A DNA stretch of 64,000 nt. Origin: Nipponacmea schrenckii (Eukaryota; Mollusca; Gastropoda; Lottiidae). Below the pieces are notes generated by a model. That model had not been told where the DNA came from. It ran no database searches and saw nothing but the letters and a program-made list of their open reading frames with translations. Positions 12,501 through 24,263 of this stretch are shown piece after piece; position 1 is the first letter of the stretch; every line of letters begins with the position of its first letter. The translations under genes were made by a program, and so were the position numbers. The DNA lies in NCBI GenBank assembly GCA_030562195.1, contig CM060199.1:30090338-30154337 (forward strand), read 5' to 3'.

Positions 12501-15500
12501 AATGGTCAACAGAAATATCTAACAAACCAAAACAACAACTAAATCTACATTTTAATTGAACTAATCACTATTTTACTTTTCATTAGGATTTCCACAATAT
12601 ATTTCCTATTTTTCTACACACTTAATGAGATATACTACCTTTAGTTCCAATACTGTCTGGTTTAATACATGCTACTGTTTGCTGCATGGGGAAGAAGTAT
12701 TCTAGTTCTTTCTTTGCAGTTTCAGGAGAGTCAGAACCATGGAGCTGATTTATTTCTACATCATCTACAGCAAATTGAGCTCTTAAACTGCAATGCAAAA
12801 TGAAATGAAGGGAGTTTTACATTCTACTCTTCTGCACTTTATGGGCTAATGAAGATGAAACTTACAATGAAATATATTAAAAAATTATCATTATCAAATT
12901 GCTGTTTACAGCTCCATTCATGGTTTGTGAACTAAGTAATCAACTGTCTGTGCCCGCCTACACATTTACATTATTTCAAAGCTAAGGAACTGGCAAAGTT
13001 GAAAATAAACAGGTCTTTGCATCAAGCAATGAAATGGATTATGACCCACTTCAAATGACTGTACACTTTTTCATTTCAAACACAGTAAGCTTTCTAAGTA
13101 TTGATTACAGTACACTACACTGTAAATGACTAAACAAAGATATCTACCTTTCTGGTTCTTCTTGTTTAGCTTTATCTACTTCTTTGGGTCCTAACTTCTG
13201 TCTCCAGCCTTGTACAGCGTCTTCTCTTGCTAATCCTAGAGCTAATAATGGGCCACTGAAAATAAACACTTATCTTAGAGACAAATCATATCATCATATA
13301 CGCTGAATATACTACAGTGAAACCCTTCCAAACCGCATCCTCTATAAACCAGCTTCCCCTGTAAACCGTAATATTTGAAAAATCTCAGCCGAATCAATAT
13401 ATAATACATAGAAGATAAATCCTGGTAAACCAGCATCCCCTCTTAACCGCTATCAGGCATCAAAATCAAGTCCAAAAGTAGTTAATCTATAGTTTATTGG
13501 TCTCTCTCATCCAGGATCTGAATTCGTATTAATTGAAGTTAATCCGCTGACGGCATGAAAGATAAATATGACATGTGCTAATTAATCACTAATCCAATTA
13601 ATTACGCTTTTATGTATTACCACTGCTACAAGTAAACTGGCAACCCCTACAAACCGGCATTTATCACAGGTCCGATAGCCTACCCGTTTAGAAGGGGTTT
13701 CATGTATTAATGATTTCTCAACCATCTATTGGTGATTTATTGGTAAAAAAATACTAAAACTAGCATCAAAGTACCAATATATCATGTACATACCTAGACA
13801 TTCTGGTAACTAAATCTTCAAAATATGGTTGACCTTCATGTTCTTTATAAAAATCTGCAGCCTGTTCTCTAGTTAAAGTCATTTGTTTCTGTAAGGCTAC
13901 CTTAAAACCAGATTCTTTTATTTTCTCTAGAATCTCATCTGAAAAAAAAAAAACAATGATAGGATCAAGGGCAATAAAAGGGATACTGCATCTTAGAATG
14001 GACATAAAATATCAGTTCTCAATAATGGTCAATATGAGTATATATTCATCAGTGATCTTACCTGGTGTCATAAAGTAACAGAATTCCTTAAAATATGGAA
14101 AAACTTACCAAACTAAGTAATTTTTTTAATTTATCACATAATGTAAGAATTCTGTTTTGTTATTTATTGCAGCAGGTATATCTACTGATGAATATATGCT
14201 CTAATTGTCCAAGTTTAAAATTTTCTAATTCTATGTTCATTCTAAGACACAATATTTCATTAAAAGTTTCGATGATGGTTCTTGTTTCGGTCTCAAAATT
14301 TCTAAATGTTGGTTCATCTCCGGTCAACAAACTCTAGTTTACATGTATCAGAATTAGGTCTTATACACAAGGACATGATCGTGTCTAACATTCAGTCCAT
14401 GGGTTGTTTAACTTCTATTATCAAAGACCCATTTAAACAGCATTTGAAAATAAGCCTATTATAAATTTTATCTTTACAATATAAAGGACAAACAAGATAT
14501 GTTAGAGATCAAGAAAAAAGTATTAGCATACCTCTTTTAGTTCGGAAGGCGTCAGGTCTAATTAGAGCTAATGTTCTTTCAACCCCTTTTTTGCTCTTCT
14601 TATTAACTGCAAGTTTGGGAAAGAAGAAAGCCATTTCCCTAAAAAACATATTTTTATTAAAAATGGAGCGAGATAATTTGGTCACATGAAATGTTTTGGT
14701 TTGGTCATAGTTAATTGGTTAGACGCAAAGACACACAGGGTAAATTAGTCACTGGCAAATTGGTCAAACAATAAATAGGTTTTGTCACCATTAACTGGTC
14801 ACAGTAAAATTGTCATAAAGAATCTGATGGCAATTTACAATAAAAATCATTATATCTGCTTAACTTTTCAAACAAAATATTAATGTAAAAGAAATGCCAC
14901 AACAAGTTTAGTTTACATACCTAGCAGCAGTTTCAGGAGAGCTACTACCATGAAGAGCATTCATGTATTTACCGGAACCGTATTTTGCTCGTAAACTGAA
15001 AAAAATACAGAAATTTTACGAACACAATCACAAAACTAGAATTGCTTACAATTATGAACGTATTTCGAGAGCCTTAAAATATTATATAGGCTAAATTTGC
15101 AATTACCTACATCTAGACAATATATTGAATATCATTTGACCTAGTTTTCAAAGTCATAAAATAATTAGGTCACACCTTCCGTAACGGTTAATGATGGCGA
15201 AAATATGAAAATTATCAATTTTTGCTGTATTTAAGTACACTTATCTCTATGAATTTTTTAAGTAAGCCAAATTAAAAAATATCTACTCATAGACAATATA
15301 TTGAATATTATTTGACCTAATTTTCAAGGTCATAGATTAAGTGGGTCACACCTTCCGTACCCGTTAAAGTGACCTAATTTTGAAAAAATCGAAATTTAAA
15401 TAATTCGAAAGAAAATACGAAATTTGAAAATCGGTCTCCAAGAAAAGGTAGGTAATGTTCCATTGTATCTATGTGCTAAATTTCATCAAAATCGGTCTAT

Positions 15501-18500
15501 CAGTAGTGTCTGAATTTCGGATTTAAGAATTGTAACGAAAATTCAAAATGGCGGCCGATATGGCAGCTTGACCTAATTATTTAGGTCAAATCAATTACTA
15601 TTGACAAGTTATTTATAAAACAGTTTTCACTTTTCACCTAGCAGTTATAGACCGGAAGTTACGTAATTACGTCATTTGAGGCTAAACCGGAAGTGGAATT
15701 TTTTTTGCACATTTTTTCAAAAATTATAAACATATCGCCTATCAACTGGTAAAGTTTCAAAATTTTACCATTTATATTAAAGGAGAAATCACGGTCTGAA
15801 ATTTTTGCCGATGACCCTTGAATATTGAATTGCAAATCGTGGGTAAAATATTTAACCTAATTGCATAAAACCTATAATTGTTAGTTGACAAATACATTGA
15901 AGTTTTCAAATCTGAAAATCCGGTCAAAATCGAACTGAAAATAAACTTGCTAAAGCAAAAAAACCTGAACTTCCGGTTCTCACTTCCTGTCAGAGATAGA
16001 ACTTCCGGTTTTGTTTTATTTGATAATAGAAATCATTCTAAGATCAACTGTAGATTTAGAATTTCTGCACCTTTTACCAGTTTGTCTGCAAACTCATCCA
16101 AGAATTACAAAAAAAAAAAAAAAATAAAATAATCCGAACGATTACAATACGTTTTCGCCAAAGTCGAAATACGTAATAATGAACATATGTTGTTGTATAG
16201 TTATTGATTGGAAGTATTGGTCAGACCTCACTACTGAGCAAGTCCAACATTAAGTAATTAAAAAGCAATTTATAAGTTAAACTTTGAAAAGTCTCCATCA
16301 AAATACAAAACACTACAGTCAGTGAGGATATAATATAAGAACATTTCTGTCAATATTTTGAAACTCACCTGTCAGGAGCCTGTTCTTTAGCTTCTTCAAC
16401 ACTGGTTGGACCAATCATCTCTCTCCATTCTTTCAGCACTGAACCATCACTTTCTGTACCTTTGGTTAATACTAAAACATGACTTGGACCACTACTCATG
16501 AACTGTACTAACTCTTCAAAATAGTCCTAAGAAAAAAAAAAATCATATGCAGTTATCTCTATCCCAGAAAATCTGTAGAAAAATACGTACACGCTGAAAA
16601 ATCCTTAAAAATTTACATGTCAAGACTGAATCCAGACTCCCAATTTATTATGTCAATATGTCTGAGCTTCTCGACTGAAATAATGAAATCAACTTCGCAT
16701 AATTGCTTTATCACCCTACCGTTTTAACAGTGAGAATTATTTGTTATTGTATCTAAGAATCTAAGAGTACGATTTCTCAAACCACCACCAAACCAACAGT
16801 TTCCTAATCATCCAAATGATCCTAATCCACTACCAAGGACCACCAAAATAAAAACAACTTAGTCTTTGATATCAGCTTAAGCTGGTAACGACGTTAACTA
16901 GTCATTTACCACCACCATATAATAATGTGTCAAAAGTTGTAAGTACATTTACAATATATAGCATACCTCATTTTTAAGATGACTGTAGAACTCTCTAGCC
17001 TCTTCAACTGTTAGCTGTCTTTCTTCTTCTGCAACAATATCAATACCTTTCTCTTTCATCTAGATAAATAAATCACACAGTTTTCATTTGAGCTCTCTTC
17101 TGTATTATAGGTGAATGAACCATGTTTTGTGTAACAATAATTCTAAGACGATACATTTACAAGAAGAAAACTTTGACTGAGAATCAAAAAAAAAAAAAGA
17201 AAAAAGAAACAACTATATTTAACAACTTAAGTTCTCAAGGCTGCCGTGAAAGGGATCCTTTCTACCAGCTGGTCCTTGCCAAACCTCTTGGCTTTGATCT
17301 TTCCTGGATTACCCATACCCATTTACAGCTGGGTGGACTGTGAAAAAAAAAATTATATTTTAAAAACAGTCAGCAACTTTCGGTATTACAGAAGTTTATT
17401 ACCTGTGTTAACACTTCATCAACTTTACCACTTCTTACAGCATCAGGTTTAATAATTGCAACAGTGTAACTCATTTCTTCAAAACAAGAAAATGACAAAA
17501 TGTTATTACAGTATTAAAAACTTATATGTTACATGTACATTTAAAGTTAAATTATGAAAATAAGAAATACATATTACTATTATCAATAATATTGATATTA
17601 TTTTCTTATAATCTATCACATTATATTTGATCAGATCTAATAAACTGCTTTCATTAGATTTCTTATTTTATATGTTTAATATGTGACCAAATACCATACT
17701 GTAAAGTAAGTATTAAACTGTGACACAAGGAGCCATGTGCAAGTTGAATAATGCAACGCTTGTACTTATCTTTGACTTTCAAGTTTATTAAAGGAAAGTT
17801 GTTTATTAAGTTCGACTTACACAAAATGAACTGACGCAATATCATGATTATTATTCGCATTATGATTACAAGTATAATGGGGCCTATTAGTCTTACACCA
17901 AGTCAGTTACCGTTAGCCCTTCGAATTCCTGTCAATGATATCTTCTTCAATACGTCAAAGTTTACCGGGTAATTGCACATTTTTCTTCAAGATGAATATC
18001 ATCCTCAGTACCGTAAATTAATAGCATGATACATGATTTATAAATAACACTCAATAATACCATCACGAGAGATGAGAAGCAATAAATACGGGATTTAAAA
18101 CGGATTTTATTATAAAAATAAATAGTAGAAACGTAAGTTGCAGTGGAACATTGTTTATTATAAAAAAAATCTATGAATAGTGACTTACATATTGACAACT
18201 ATTTCCCGATATCGGTGTCTGTGAAATGCCAACTTAAAGTCGTATTTTTGCCGCGAAAAGGGGTGCGCACTATACATGGGTAAATGAATTTTCCCCGATT
18301 TCGCGGAGGCAAGGAAGGGGTGCGCATTATACATGCCTGCGCACTATATTCGGAATTATACGGTAAGCCAAAGTTGAACATTAATCAAGGTAAGCGCATT
18401 TCATACAGCTAATAGTATCATACAAATTGCAACTTGTTTTCGGAACATTATAATTGATCAAGTTCAATATGAAAATCAGAGCACCCTACTTTGTAAAGCA

Positions 18501-21500
18501 ATCTAAATAAAGAGTAGCATTAGACCCTAGTAGGGATAAGAATGCATAATACATAACACCATATTAAATCTGAGATTCTAAACTACTTTATAGCCATGCA
18601 TAGATTTAGTTTGGGGAGTTATAAGATTATAAATTTAAAATAACAAAAAATATATCATAAATAGGTTATATAACTGGTATGTTCTAATAGAATAAAATAT
18701 TGGACTAATGCTTCTCAACCTTTTTATGAGATTTCCCCCTTTGGCAAAATGTATCGCAACATTTCCCCCTGACTTTTGGTGTTTTATTGACCATGGAGTG
18801 CAAGTCACTGGAGAAGGGCCTAGGAAGCGTTCTTGTCGCAGGAAAATTTTGAATATTAGGATCAATTTCAGTGCATGTGTGACCATTACGGGCAGCAAAT
18901 TCCTAACATGGTTGCGCTCCAGTATTGCCAATAAGCTTGATCCATGCCTGGAAACATAATACGAAAGCTAAAATACAAGATTTCAATCAAAACCCCTTGG
19001 GGATCAATCGTGGAATTCTCTTTCGATGGTTATAGTCCGGAGAATATTCTTAATTTTTCAGTCATTCCCCAATTTCCCCTTCCTTTCAAATTCCCCCGAA
19101 CACTTTTCATTTCCCCCCAGGGGTCCATATAGACTCCATATAGGTTGAGAAGCACTGGACTAGTGTCCAACTGATGAATATAATCTCAGACCAAGTTTGA
19201 GATTTATTATATTCCATTAAATAAAGCTCAATTGGGATAAAAAAAAAAATGAAAAAAGATAATATACATCTCACTTATAACTAGGGGTAACTATAGCTAC
19301 AATATTCCATTGAAATTATAATCAAACCTGATTGTCTCTTAGCAAATTCTAGAGATTCTCCAAAATTTACATGTTCTCCTAGGTACTGATAAATGTTGTC
19401 TGTAAACACATCAAAATGACTGCTTCAATATTTATTACGTAGGCATTGATTTACAATAAAGCAATTGTTTTTAAAAGGTAGCATGCCTGACAATATAACA
19501 TACACCCACACATCAACATATTTAAATCATATTTTCCTTTGATTTATCAATTTCATACTCACACCTAGTTTCATTAAAATCCATTGAAAATTGTAGCTTC
19601 TACTGTACAACAAAAGTTGAGGGACCGATGGACAGGGTTGGTGACAATGTACGTCCACTTATTCATGTATACATATAATGAAATGTTGAGATTTAATAGT
19701 AAGACTTTTACTGTTTTTGAACTTACAGTAAGACTAAATGAAATAAGCTCTAGTGTTTCTTAAAGCCAAGTTGTTATTTTTGTTCTCATGATTGACATCA
19801 GGCAGCAGATTAAAAGACCACAGAGAAATCATCTTGAATTTTATCAAGATTAAGTATATTATTGTTCATCTATACTTGATACATTTTGCTGAAATAGTCA
19901 ATGACTTTGAGAACAACAAGTAATTCTACATACCTTCAGATTCAGATTCTGATTCATCTATTTCACCCTTCTCTTGATCATCAGTCTGGCCTAACAGTGA
20001 ATCTTTAATCTGTTTACAAATAAAACAGTGTGTTTTTACAAAAAGGATTAAAAAAAACATAAATAATGTATGTTCTGATATATATTACCCACTCATATTT
20101 TATAAGGATAACAATGTGCTTTCTGATATATATTACCCACTCATATTTTATAAGGAATACAATGTGTGTTCTGATATATATTATCTATACATATTTAATA
20201 AGGATAACAATGTGTGTTCTGGTATATAGTATCTATACATATTTTATAAGGATAACAATGTGTGTTCTGATATATATTACCCACTCATATTTTATAAGGA
20301 ATACAATGTGTGTTCTGATATATATTATCTATACATATTTAATAAGGATAACAATGTGTGTTCTGGTATATAGTATCTATACATATTTTATAAGGATAAC
20401 AATGTGTGTTCTGGTATATATTACCTTCTCATATTTAATAAGGATAACAATGTGTGTTCTGGTATAAATTATCTACCCTTATTTTATAAGTATAACAATG
20501 TGTGTTCTGATATAAATTCTCTACCCATATTTTATAAGGATAGCAATGTGTGTTCTGGTATATATTATCTACCCATATTTTATAAGGATAACAATGTGTG
20601 TTCTGGTATATAACATTCTCATATTTTATAAGGATAACAATGTGTGTTCAAATGTATATTATCTAACCATATTTTATAAGGATAACAATGTGTTTTCTGA
20701 TATATATTACCTCCTCATATTTAATAAGGATAACAATGTGTGCTTTGATATATATTATCTATACATATTTTATAAGGATAACACTGTGATCTGATATATT
20801 TTACCTTCTCATATTCAATAAGGATAACAATGTGTGTTTTGATATATATTATCTACCCATATTTTAAAAGGACAACAATGTGTGTTCAAATGTATATTCT
20901 CTATACTTATTTAATAAGGATAACAATGTGTGTTCTGTATATTATCTACCCATATTTTATAAGGATAACAATGTGTTTTCTGACATATATTACCTTCTCA
21001 TATTTAATAAGGATAACAATGTGTGTTCTGATTATATTATACCCATATTTTATAAGGATAACAATGTGTGTTCTGATATATATTTTCTACCCATATTTTA
21101 TAAGGATAACAATGTGTGTTCTGTATATTATCTACCCATATTTTATAAGGATAACAATGTGTTTTCTGATATATATTACCTTCTCATATTTAATAAGGAT
21201 AACAATGTGTGTTCTGATATATATTATCTATACATATTTTATAAGGATAACAATGTGTGTTCAAATGTATATTCTCTACACATATTTCACAACAATAATG
21301 TGTGTTCTGATATATTCTATGAGTTTTGCCTTGGACAAACCTGTATTTCAACTTTGTTATTTCAGCAAGCCATTGGGACAGTCTAGCTATTGAATGCTTA
21401 GATCAGAGGTCCCTTTATCAGGTTAGCCATATGTTCTCACCTCTTTCCTTTGGGCATTTCCTTCTATAACTTTATGTTCCTGAGCTAATTGTTCTGTAAT

Positions 21501-23244
21501 TGTTCTCATTACTAATGGAGATTGAGAACCATGGATCACAGATACTAAAACACCACACTGAAAAACAAAATATTTTCAATTAAATTGCTGGAAATTATCA
21601 CAGTGTAATAGCTAAAGCTAAAGATACAATTCCTGATAAAGAATACAACCATCATTTTAAGAGAAACAGGATTGTTCTATTGACAATATAATGAACAAAT
21701 GAATGATATCTCTGTTACATTTAAGATAACAACTTACAACTCACTCTAAAAGGGTTATTTAAAAAATCATCTTCCAGAAAAAGAAATAGACAAAATTTGT
21801 ATTATGTACTTACAGCAAAAAAGAGAAAAGTGGGTTCACATTTTCCTTTGTATTTATCTAAGGCATCTATGGTATCAACTTTAGCCTTTAAAAAAAAGAC
21901 ACCAAATATATATCATTTTAAAACAGTAGTCTAGATGCTCTAAAAGACTTTTCAGTCAAGAAAATATCATGAATAAATAAACAAGTAACTAGGGTGTCTA
22001 CAAGTGTTCCACCTTTCTAGAAACAAGCATTGCTGGTGTAGGTCTCATTAACGAAGCACATATGCCCCCAAGACAGTTGCATAATGCAATCAAATGAAAC
22101 AATGCCTCACTTTTGAAACAATGACAAAACTTTAAGCCCATGATCTCCAGGGGTTGAGTTATGATTAGAATATGTCATAGTCTACAGAAGTACACAGAAG
22201 TACTGAAAAAAATCATATAATCCCTTCACAAAATCCTTCAACTAGCCTATTCCTTCACATGCTTATTTCATTTCTGAAATTAGGGTATCTGAAGGTTGTG
22301 CATCTTATAGTTAGTGTTTGTAAGAGAAGATACCAATGACTCAACTATACGATTATTTTTTATTTATTTTCAATAATTTTTATGGATAATTATGATACGT
22401 ATGGATACTGGATAAGAGAAATAGTTTTGATGGTAAGCTATTAGCACTAATTGATTTACTTAGAGGATTAATGCTCTCTACAATAATGGACATCGTTTTC
22501 TAAGTAGGCAAGCGTCACTGTTGTATTTAAATTAACTAGTATGTAACTGAAAACAACTTAATCAAATCTGGAATAAAGATACCAGTATAAAAGGAATCTT
22601 GGTTACATAGTGATGGCACTTACAGTAGCGAAATGTAATAGGTCATCTCCAAGTTCGTTCTTCATTCTACGAAAAAAACTGATCATAGCAGCACATGGTC
22701 CACACCACTCTTGATAAATATCAACAACTAAAAATTATCAAATAAACAAGCTAGATTAAAGCTGATACTCATATTTAACACTTTTACACAGCTGAATAGT
22801 TAATAATTTTAAAGAATACTGCATTTGGAATTTTAACTTCGCAAAAAAGAGTATATATTCATCAGTAGATATAATACCTGCTGGCATGCTGGAAAATCCT
22901 TATAATAGGATAAACCCATAGAACTTTGAAATTATCCATAAAAATGAAAATGATAATTGATTAAATTACAAAATTTGGTTATTTTTGCAGATTTCACAGA
23001 AAATTCTGTACCAGGTAAGTTCACTGATTACTATATATACTTGTTTTGAACATTCTTGAGAACTAAAATTTTATTTTCATTTTAATATACTGAAAATCAG
23101 GTATTCTAAAATAGGGAATTGGTATTGGATTTGTTATCAACATTGCATATTACCCCATAATCCCTCTTTGGCCATCATCTCCTCCCATTCTTCTTGGGTT
23201 TCAATATCTTGTTGTAGTTGAACTTCCTGTCGTTTCTTAGACAT
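525..23244 (-). CDS. NME8: NME8/TXNDC3-like protein: thioredoxin domain plus three NDK domains
   Basis: Reconstructed minus-strand gene of 27 coding exons, 2583 nt, 860 aa plus stop. Coding exons (high to low): 23244-23154, 22727-22624, 21885-21814, 21557-21441, 20009-19934, 19399-19328, 17476-17403, 17059-16967, 16526-16369, 14995-14921, 14638-14532, 13938-13794, 13255-13148, 12787-12639, 12413-12269, 11592-11485, 10954-10824, 9316-9284, 8888-8832, 8533-8510, 8390-8340, 5930-5877, 5719-5468, 4050-3913, 3777-3736, 3583-3485, 532-525. All junctions are AG/GT and the phases close. Residues 1-105 are a thioredoxin fold with WCGPC at 39-43. Three NDK modules follow (about 179-310, 330-470, 470-608). 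Each keeps the catalytic-His motif (NALHGSSS, NQLHGSDS, NAVHGSSN). Residues 609-860 are a Glu/Pro/Thr-rich acidic tail. This architecture is that of NME8 and of sea urchin sperm outer-arm dynein IC1, so an axonemal role is expected. The start is a Met followed by SKKRQEVQLQ, as in the family. The terminal exon is inferred only from phase and an acceptor. Confidence 0.9.
658..3345. repeat. ~64-bp minisatellite filling the last NME8 intron
   Basis: Tandem units of about 64 bp recur with minor variation, each with a core resembling GTATTCTAGTTAACCAAGAT. Roughly 34-40 units lie either side of an inserted MITE at 1429-1901. Higher-order structure is visible: the variant unit containing TTTTAGTAGACCAAGATG recurs at about 1380, 2490 and 2810, and the last two are 320 bp (five units) apart. 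Nearly the whole 2.95-kb last intron (533-3484) is this array. The 127-aa minus-strand ORF at 525-908 is a by-product of the repeat. Confidence 0.9.
1429..1901. mobile_element. 473-bp TTAA-flanked MITE inserted in the minisatellite
   Basis: The element interrupts a 64-bp repeat unit at CCTTAAAG. It is flanked by TTAA at 1425-1428 and 1902-1905. The ends are inverted repeats: AGAGGCCCAGGCTT at the left, and the reverse complement AGCGGCCCAGGCTT at the right. A TTAA target duplication with short TIRs is typical of piggyBac-type non-autonomous elements. No transposase is present, and a 60-aa ORF inside it has no recognisable features. The empty site can be read directly from neighbouring repeat units. 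Confidence 0.8.
3346..5467. other. NME8 tail introns, no other gene seen
   Basis: Apart from the exons at 3485-3583, 3736-3777 and 3913-4050, this stretch is AT-rich intron. It includes an 11-nt-scale poly-C run near 5320 followed by poly-A. No further ORF or RNA gene is supported. Confidence 0.5.
5502..5660 (-). repeat. In-frame 27-bp coding repeats in the NME8 tail
   Basis: Within the 84-codon exon 5468-5719, a 27-bp unit encodes the nine-residue motif GDKPSTPAQ, or close variants, five to six times in a row. Unit differences are mostly single substitutions (for example Ala/Thr/Pro before Gln), which indicates recent expansion. The period is a multiple of three, so copy number can change without a frameshift. 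It adds a Pro/Thr-rich, probably disordered segment to the acidic tail. Confidence 0.85.
6180..8145. repeat. ~38-bp minisatellite in an NME8 intron, split by a 1.1-kb insertion
   Basis: Units of about 38 bp with the core TTAGAATTATTCAGTATTCA recur from about 6180 to 6841, and resume at 7965 to about 8145. The gap is exactly the 1.1-kb element at 6842-7964, and the units rejoin in register across it. The array lies in the intron between the exons at 5877-5930 and 8340-8390. It contains no gene. Confidence 0.9.
6842..7964. mobile_element. 1.1-kb non-autonomous element, copy 1
   Basis: This is near-identical to 15036-16176, so the ends can be defined by comparing the two copies. Both begin CTAGAATTGCTTACAATTAT and end with TCGAAATACGTAA. 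The 11-mer ACGTATTTCGA lies about 22 bp inside the left end, and its reverse complement lies at the right end, giving a subterminal/terminal inverted repeat. A poly-A run precedes an AT-rich AAATAAAATAA stretch near the right end. Copy 1 lacks about 24 bp present in copy 2 near 6973. The target looks like AA/TT with at most a 2-bp duplication. The subterminal repeat and T-T target recall Helentron-related elements, but the class is uncertain. An 83-aa ORF in both copies is not recognised. Confidence 0.75.
8146..10823. other. NME8 tail introns with small exons
   Basis: Four micro-exons of the NME8 tail (8340-8390, 8510-8533, 8832-8888, 9284-9316) sit in AT-rich introns. Between 9317 and 10823 I see no ORF with coding character and no RNA gene. 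A short ATA trinucleotide run occurs near 10180. Confidence 0.5.
10995..11345 (-). mobile_element. tRNA-derived SINE
   Basis: On the minus strand, starting at about 11345, the head reads like a tRNA: an A-box-like TTAGCTCAGTGAGAGG, then a B-box-like GAGTCCAATCC about 30 bp later. The body runs down to a tail of ATTCATTTCATC near 10995. Pieces of the same body (CTGCACCTTATGGGCTAATG and flanks) recur near 12800, 24890, 42670 and 54620. This is therefore a dispersed family, of which this is the longest copy in the window. It lies in an NME8 intron. Confidence 0.7.
12795..12862 (-). mobile_element. SINE fragment
   Basis: A short piece matching the 3' half of the SINE at 10995-11345 (GTTTTACATTCTACTCTTCT and CTTTATGGGCTAATGAAGAT). 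It lies directly upstream of an NME8 exon boundary. Only the tail-proximal part is present. Confidence 0.5.
13315..13704. mobile_element. 390-bp pogo/Tigger-like MITE
   Basis: The element is flanked by TA dinucleotides (13313-13314 and 13705-13706). Its inverted ends are CAGTGAAACCCTTC at the left, and CATGAAACCCCTTC as the reverse complement of the right. The interior repeats a motif resembling TAAACCAGCATCCCCT. TA target duplication with CAGT-type ends fits pogo/Tigger non-autonomous elements. No transposase is present. It is in the NME8 intron between exons 13148-13255 and 13794-13938. Confidence 0.65.
13978..14259. mobile_element. TTAA-type MITE family M1, copy 1
   Basis: The ends are GGGATACTGCATCTTAGAAT at the left and, inverted, an end that stops at TTAA (14260-14263). 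The left flank is ATAA rather than TTAA. The interior has the family signature: GTATATATTCATCAGTGATC, then TTACCTGGTGTCATAAAGTA, and an inverted counterpart (GCAGCAGGTATATCTACTGA). The same pattern recurs at about 22845, 24264, 40078, 42854, 43155 and possibly 51795. Confidence 0.7.
15036..16176. mobile_element. 1.1-kb non-autonomous element, copy 2
   Basis: Second copy of the element at 6842-7964, same orientation, with only scattered substitutions. It carries a 24-bp segment (near 15163) missing from copy 1. The shared 83-84-codon ORF (15878-16132) is almost identical between the copies. This reflects recent common origin, not demonstrated coding selection. It sits in the NME8 intron between exons 14921-14995 and 16369-16526. 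Confidence 0.75.
18190..18370. mobile_element. Possible short inverted-repeat element remnant
   Basis: The phrases GGGTGCGCACTATACATG and GGGTGCGCATTATACATG occur 75 bp apart. The segment ends in GAATTATACGGTA, a style common to old DNA-transposon remnants with TACCGTA-like ends. Only a repeat-like character can be asserted. No coding capacity is seen. Confidence 0.35.
18709..19157. mobile_element. 449-bp hAT-like non-autonomous element
   Basis: The left end is TGCTTCTCAACCTTTTTAT. The right end is the inverse, AGGTTGAGAAGCACTG, whose reverse complement is CAGTGCTTCTCAACCT. CAG-type ends followed by CTCAACC are characteristic of hAT (Charlie-like) elements. The left CAG is not conserved and an 8-bp duplication is not clear. 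The interior contains several T-CCCCC tracts. It lies in the NME8 intron between exons 17403-17476 and 19328-19399. Confidence 0.6.
19560..19680. repeat. Fragment of the terminal-hairpin repeat family
   Basis: The segment contains TTTCATTAAAATCCATTGAA, a GGACCGATGGACAGG stretch, and GACAATGTACGTCCACTTAT. These are diverged matches to the end of the arrays finishing at 33657 and 64000. It is a short single-unit remnant. Confidence 0.5.
20066..21320. repeat. ~48-bp minisatellite in an NME8 intron
   Basis: About 26 tandem units of 48 bp share the core TAAGGATAACAATGTGTGTT. The period is a multiple of three and stops are rare, so long spurious reading frames (133, 187 and 168 codons) run through it and repeat MCVLIYI-like peptides. 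A three-unit (144-bp) block is duplicated near 20115-20400, showing higher-order expansion. It lies between the exons at 19934-20009 and 21441-21557. Confidence 0.9.
21890..22620. other. NME8 intron, nothing recognised
   Basis: AT-rich intron between the exons at 21814-21885 and 22624-22727. No ORF, repeat boundary or RNA gene could be supported. Confidence 0.4.
22845..23100. mobile_element. TTAA-type MITE family M1, partial copy
   Basis: Carries the family interior (AGTATATATTCATCAGTAGA, then an inverted counterpart ending ACTATATATACTTG) but lacks recognisable TTAA ends. It lies in the first coding intron of the NME8-like gene. Confidence 0.5.
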
Positions 23245-24263
23245 ATCGGGGTTCTTTTTCGTTTCCGCAGGCTAAAATAGGTGATGAAGTAATTAATACT
23301 AGCAAGGATTGTATGGAAATTCGCTAAATTCTTTATGTGTATCTCGGACACGGATAGGATCTATTGTGAATTTACAGGAACCATAGACATCTGGCTGAAA
23401 ATTGGAATGGTCTAAATTGAGCCTATCAGTATCCCTGATACACATAAACGCAGAAAACCTTTTACAATCCCTTTATAATGTTTTTAATTCAGTGATATTT
23501 GATAATTACAAATTTTTTTTAAGTTTGCATTTAGATTCTGATTATCATAGCCATAGTTAGGAGATTTCAACTATTCAGGAATATGACTGGAATAAAGCAT
23601 GAAATAAAAATAGTGATAATAAAAACCTTATGAAGGTACCGTAGCTCAAATCTCAAATAATCTCATCTGATCCAAGCGATCAGCTTTCAGACAATTGCGT
23701 CATATTTGCAAAATTATAAAAATACACAATTTCTTGCAGGCCTCTATATAAGATATAGAATAATCCAACACTGCCTGCAACCCAAAGCTTAATATACAAT
23801 TGTTTTTACCCACCATTTTTGTTGATAAAACTTAGGTTATCTTTAAAACTATACTTCTTTTTAACAGCTAAAGAGGAGGTTACTAATTGGAAATGAAAGA
23901 GAGTCAATACAGAAGAGCATGGATATACATAGAAATTATAGGTGGTCAGGGAAGAAAAAAAGATATAAAAGAGAGCTGTGTGTTTGGGTTATATATTGAG
24001 TGCATGAGTCAACATTGATTGAGATAAATGTATTAATACTATAACCTACCGGTAAATTCTCAGATCTTCTGTCGACTCAAAGACATGTCAACCCGGAGAC
24101 AAGTTTTTGTTGGTTTACTTAGAGACAAAATTCAATTGGTGAAAATATTTGCCTAGTTAACTCAGAGACAAAACTCAAAGACAAAGTACTGATGCCTGTG
24201 TTGCATTACAATCCGTAATTTGTCACATTTATTAAATTTTATGTATAGGTACACTGATCTTAA

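Noticed and set aside
17122..17452. 73- and 68-codon plus-strand ORFs antisense to NME8
   Set aside because: They overlap intron and the antisense of the NME8 exon at 17403-17476, and begin in a poly-A region. No family resemblance.
20066..21393. 133-, 187- and 168-codon ORFs
   Set aside because: Produced by a 48-bp repeat whose period is a multiple of three, and open in two frames at once.
23811..23817. ATG with good context followed by a GTAAAA donor, as an NME8 first coding exon
   Set aside because: Joining it to the next exon is out of frame with the thioredoxin domain and hits a stop after 13 codons. The ATG at 23242-23244 fits the family start.
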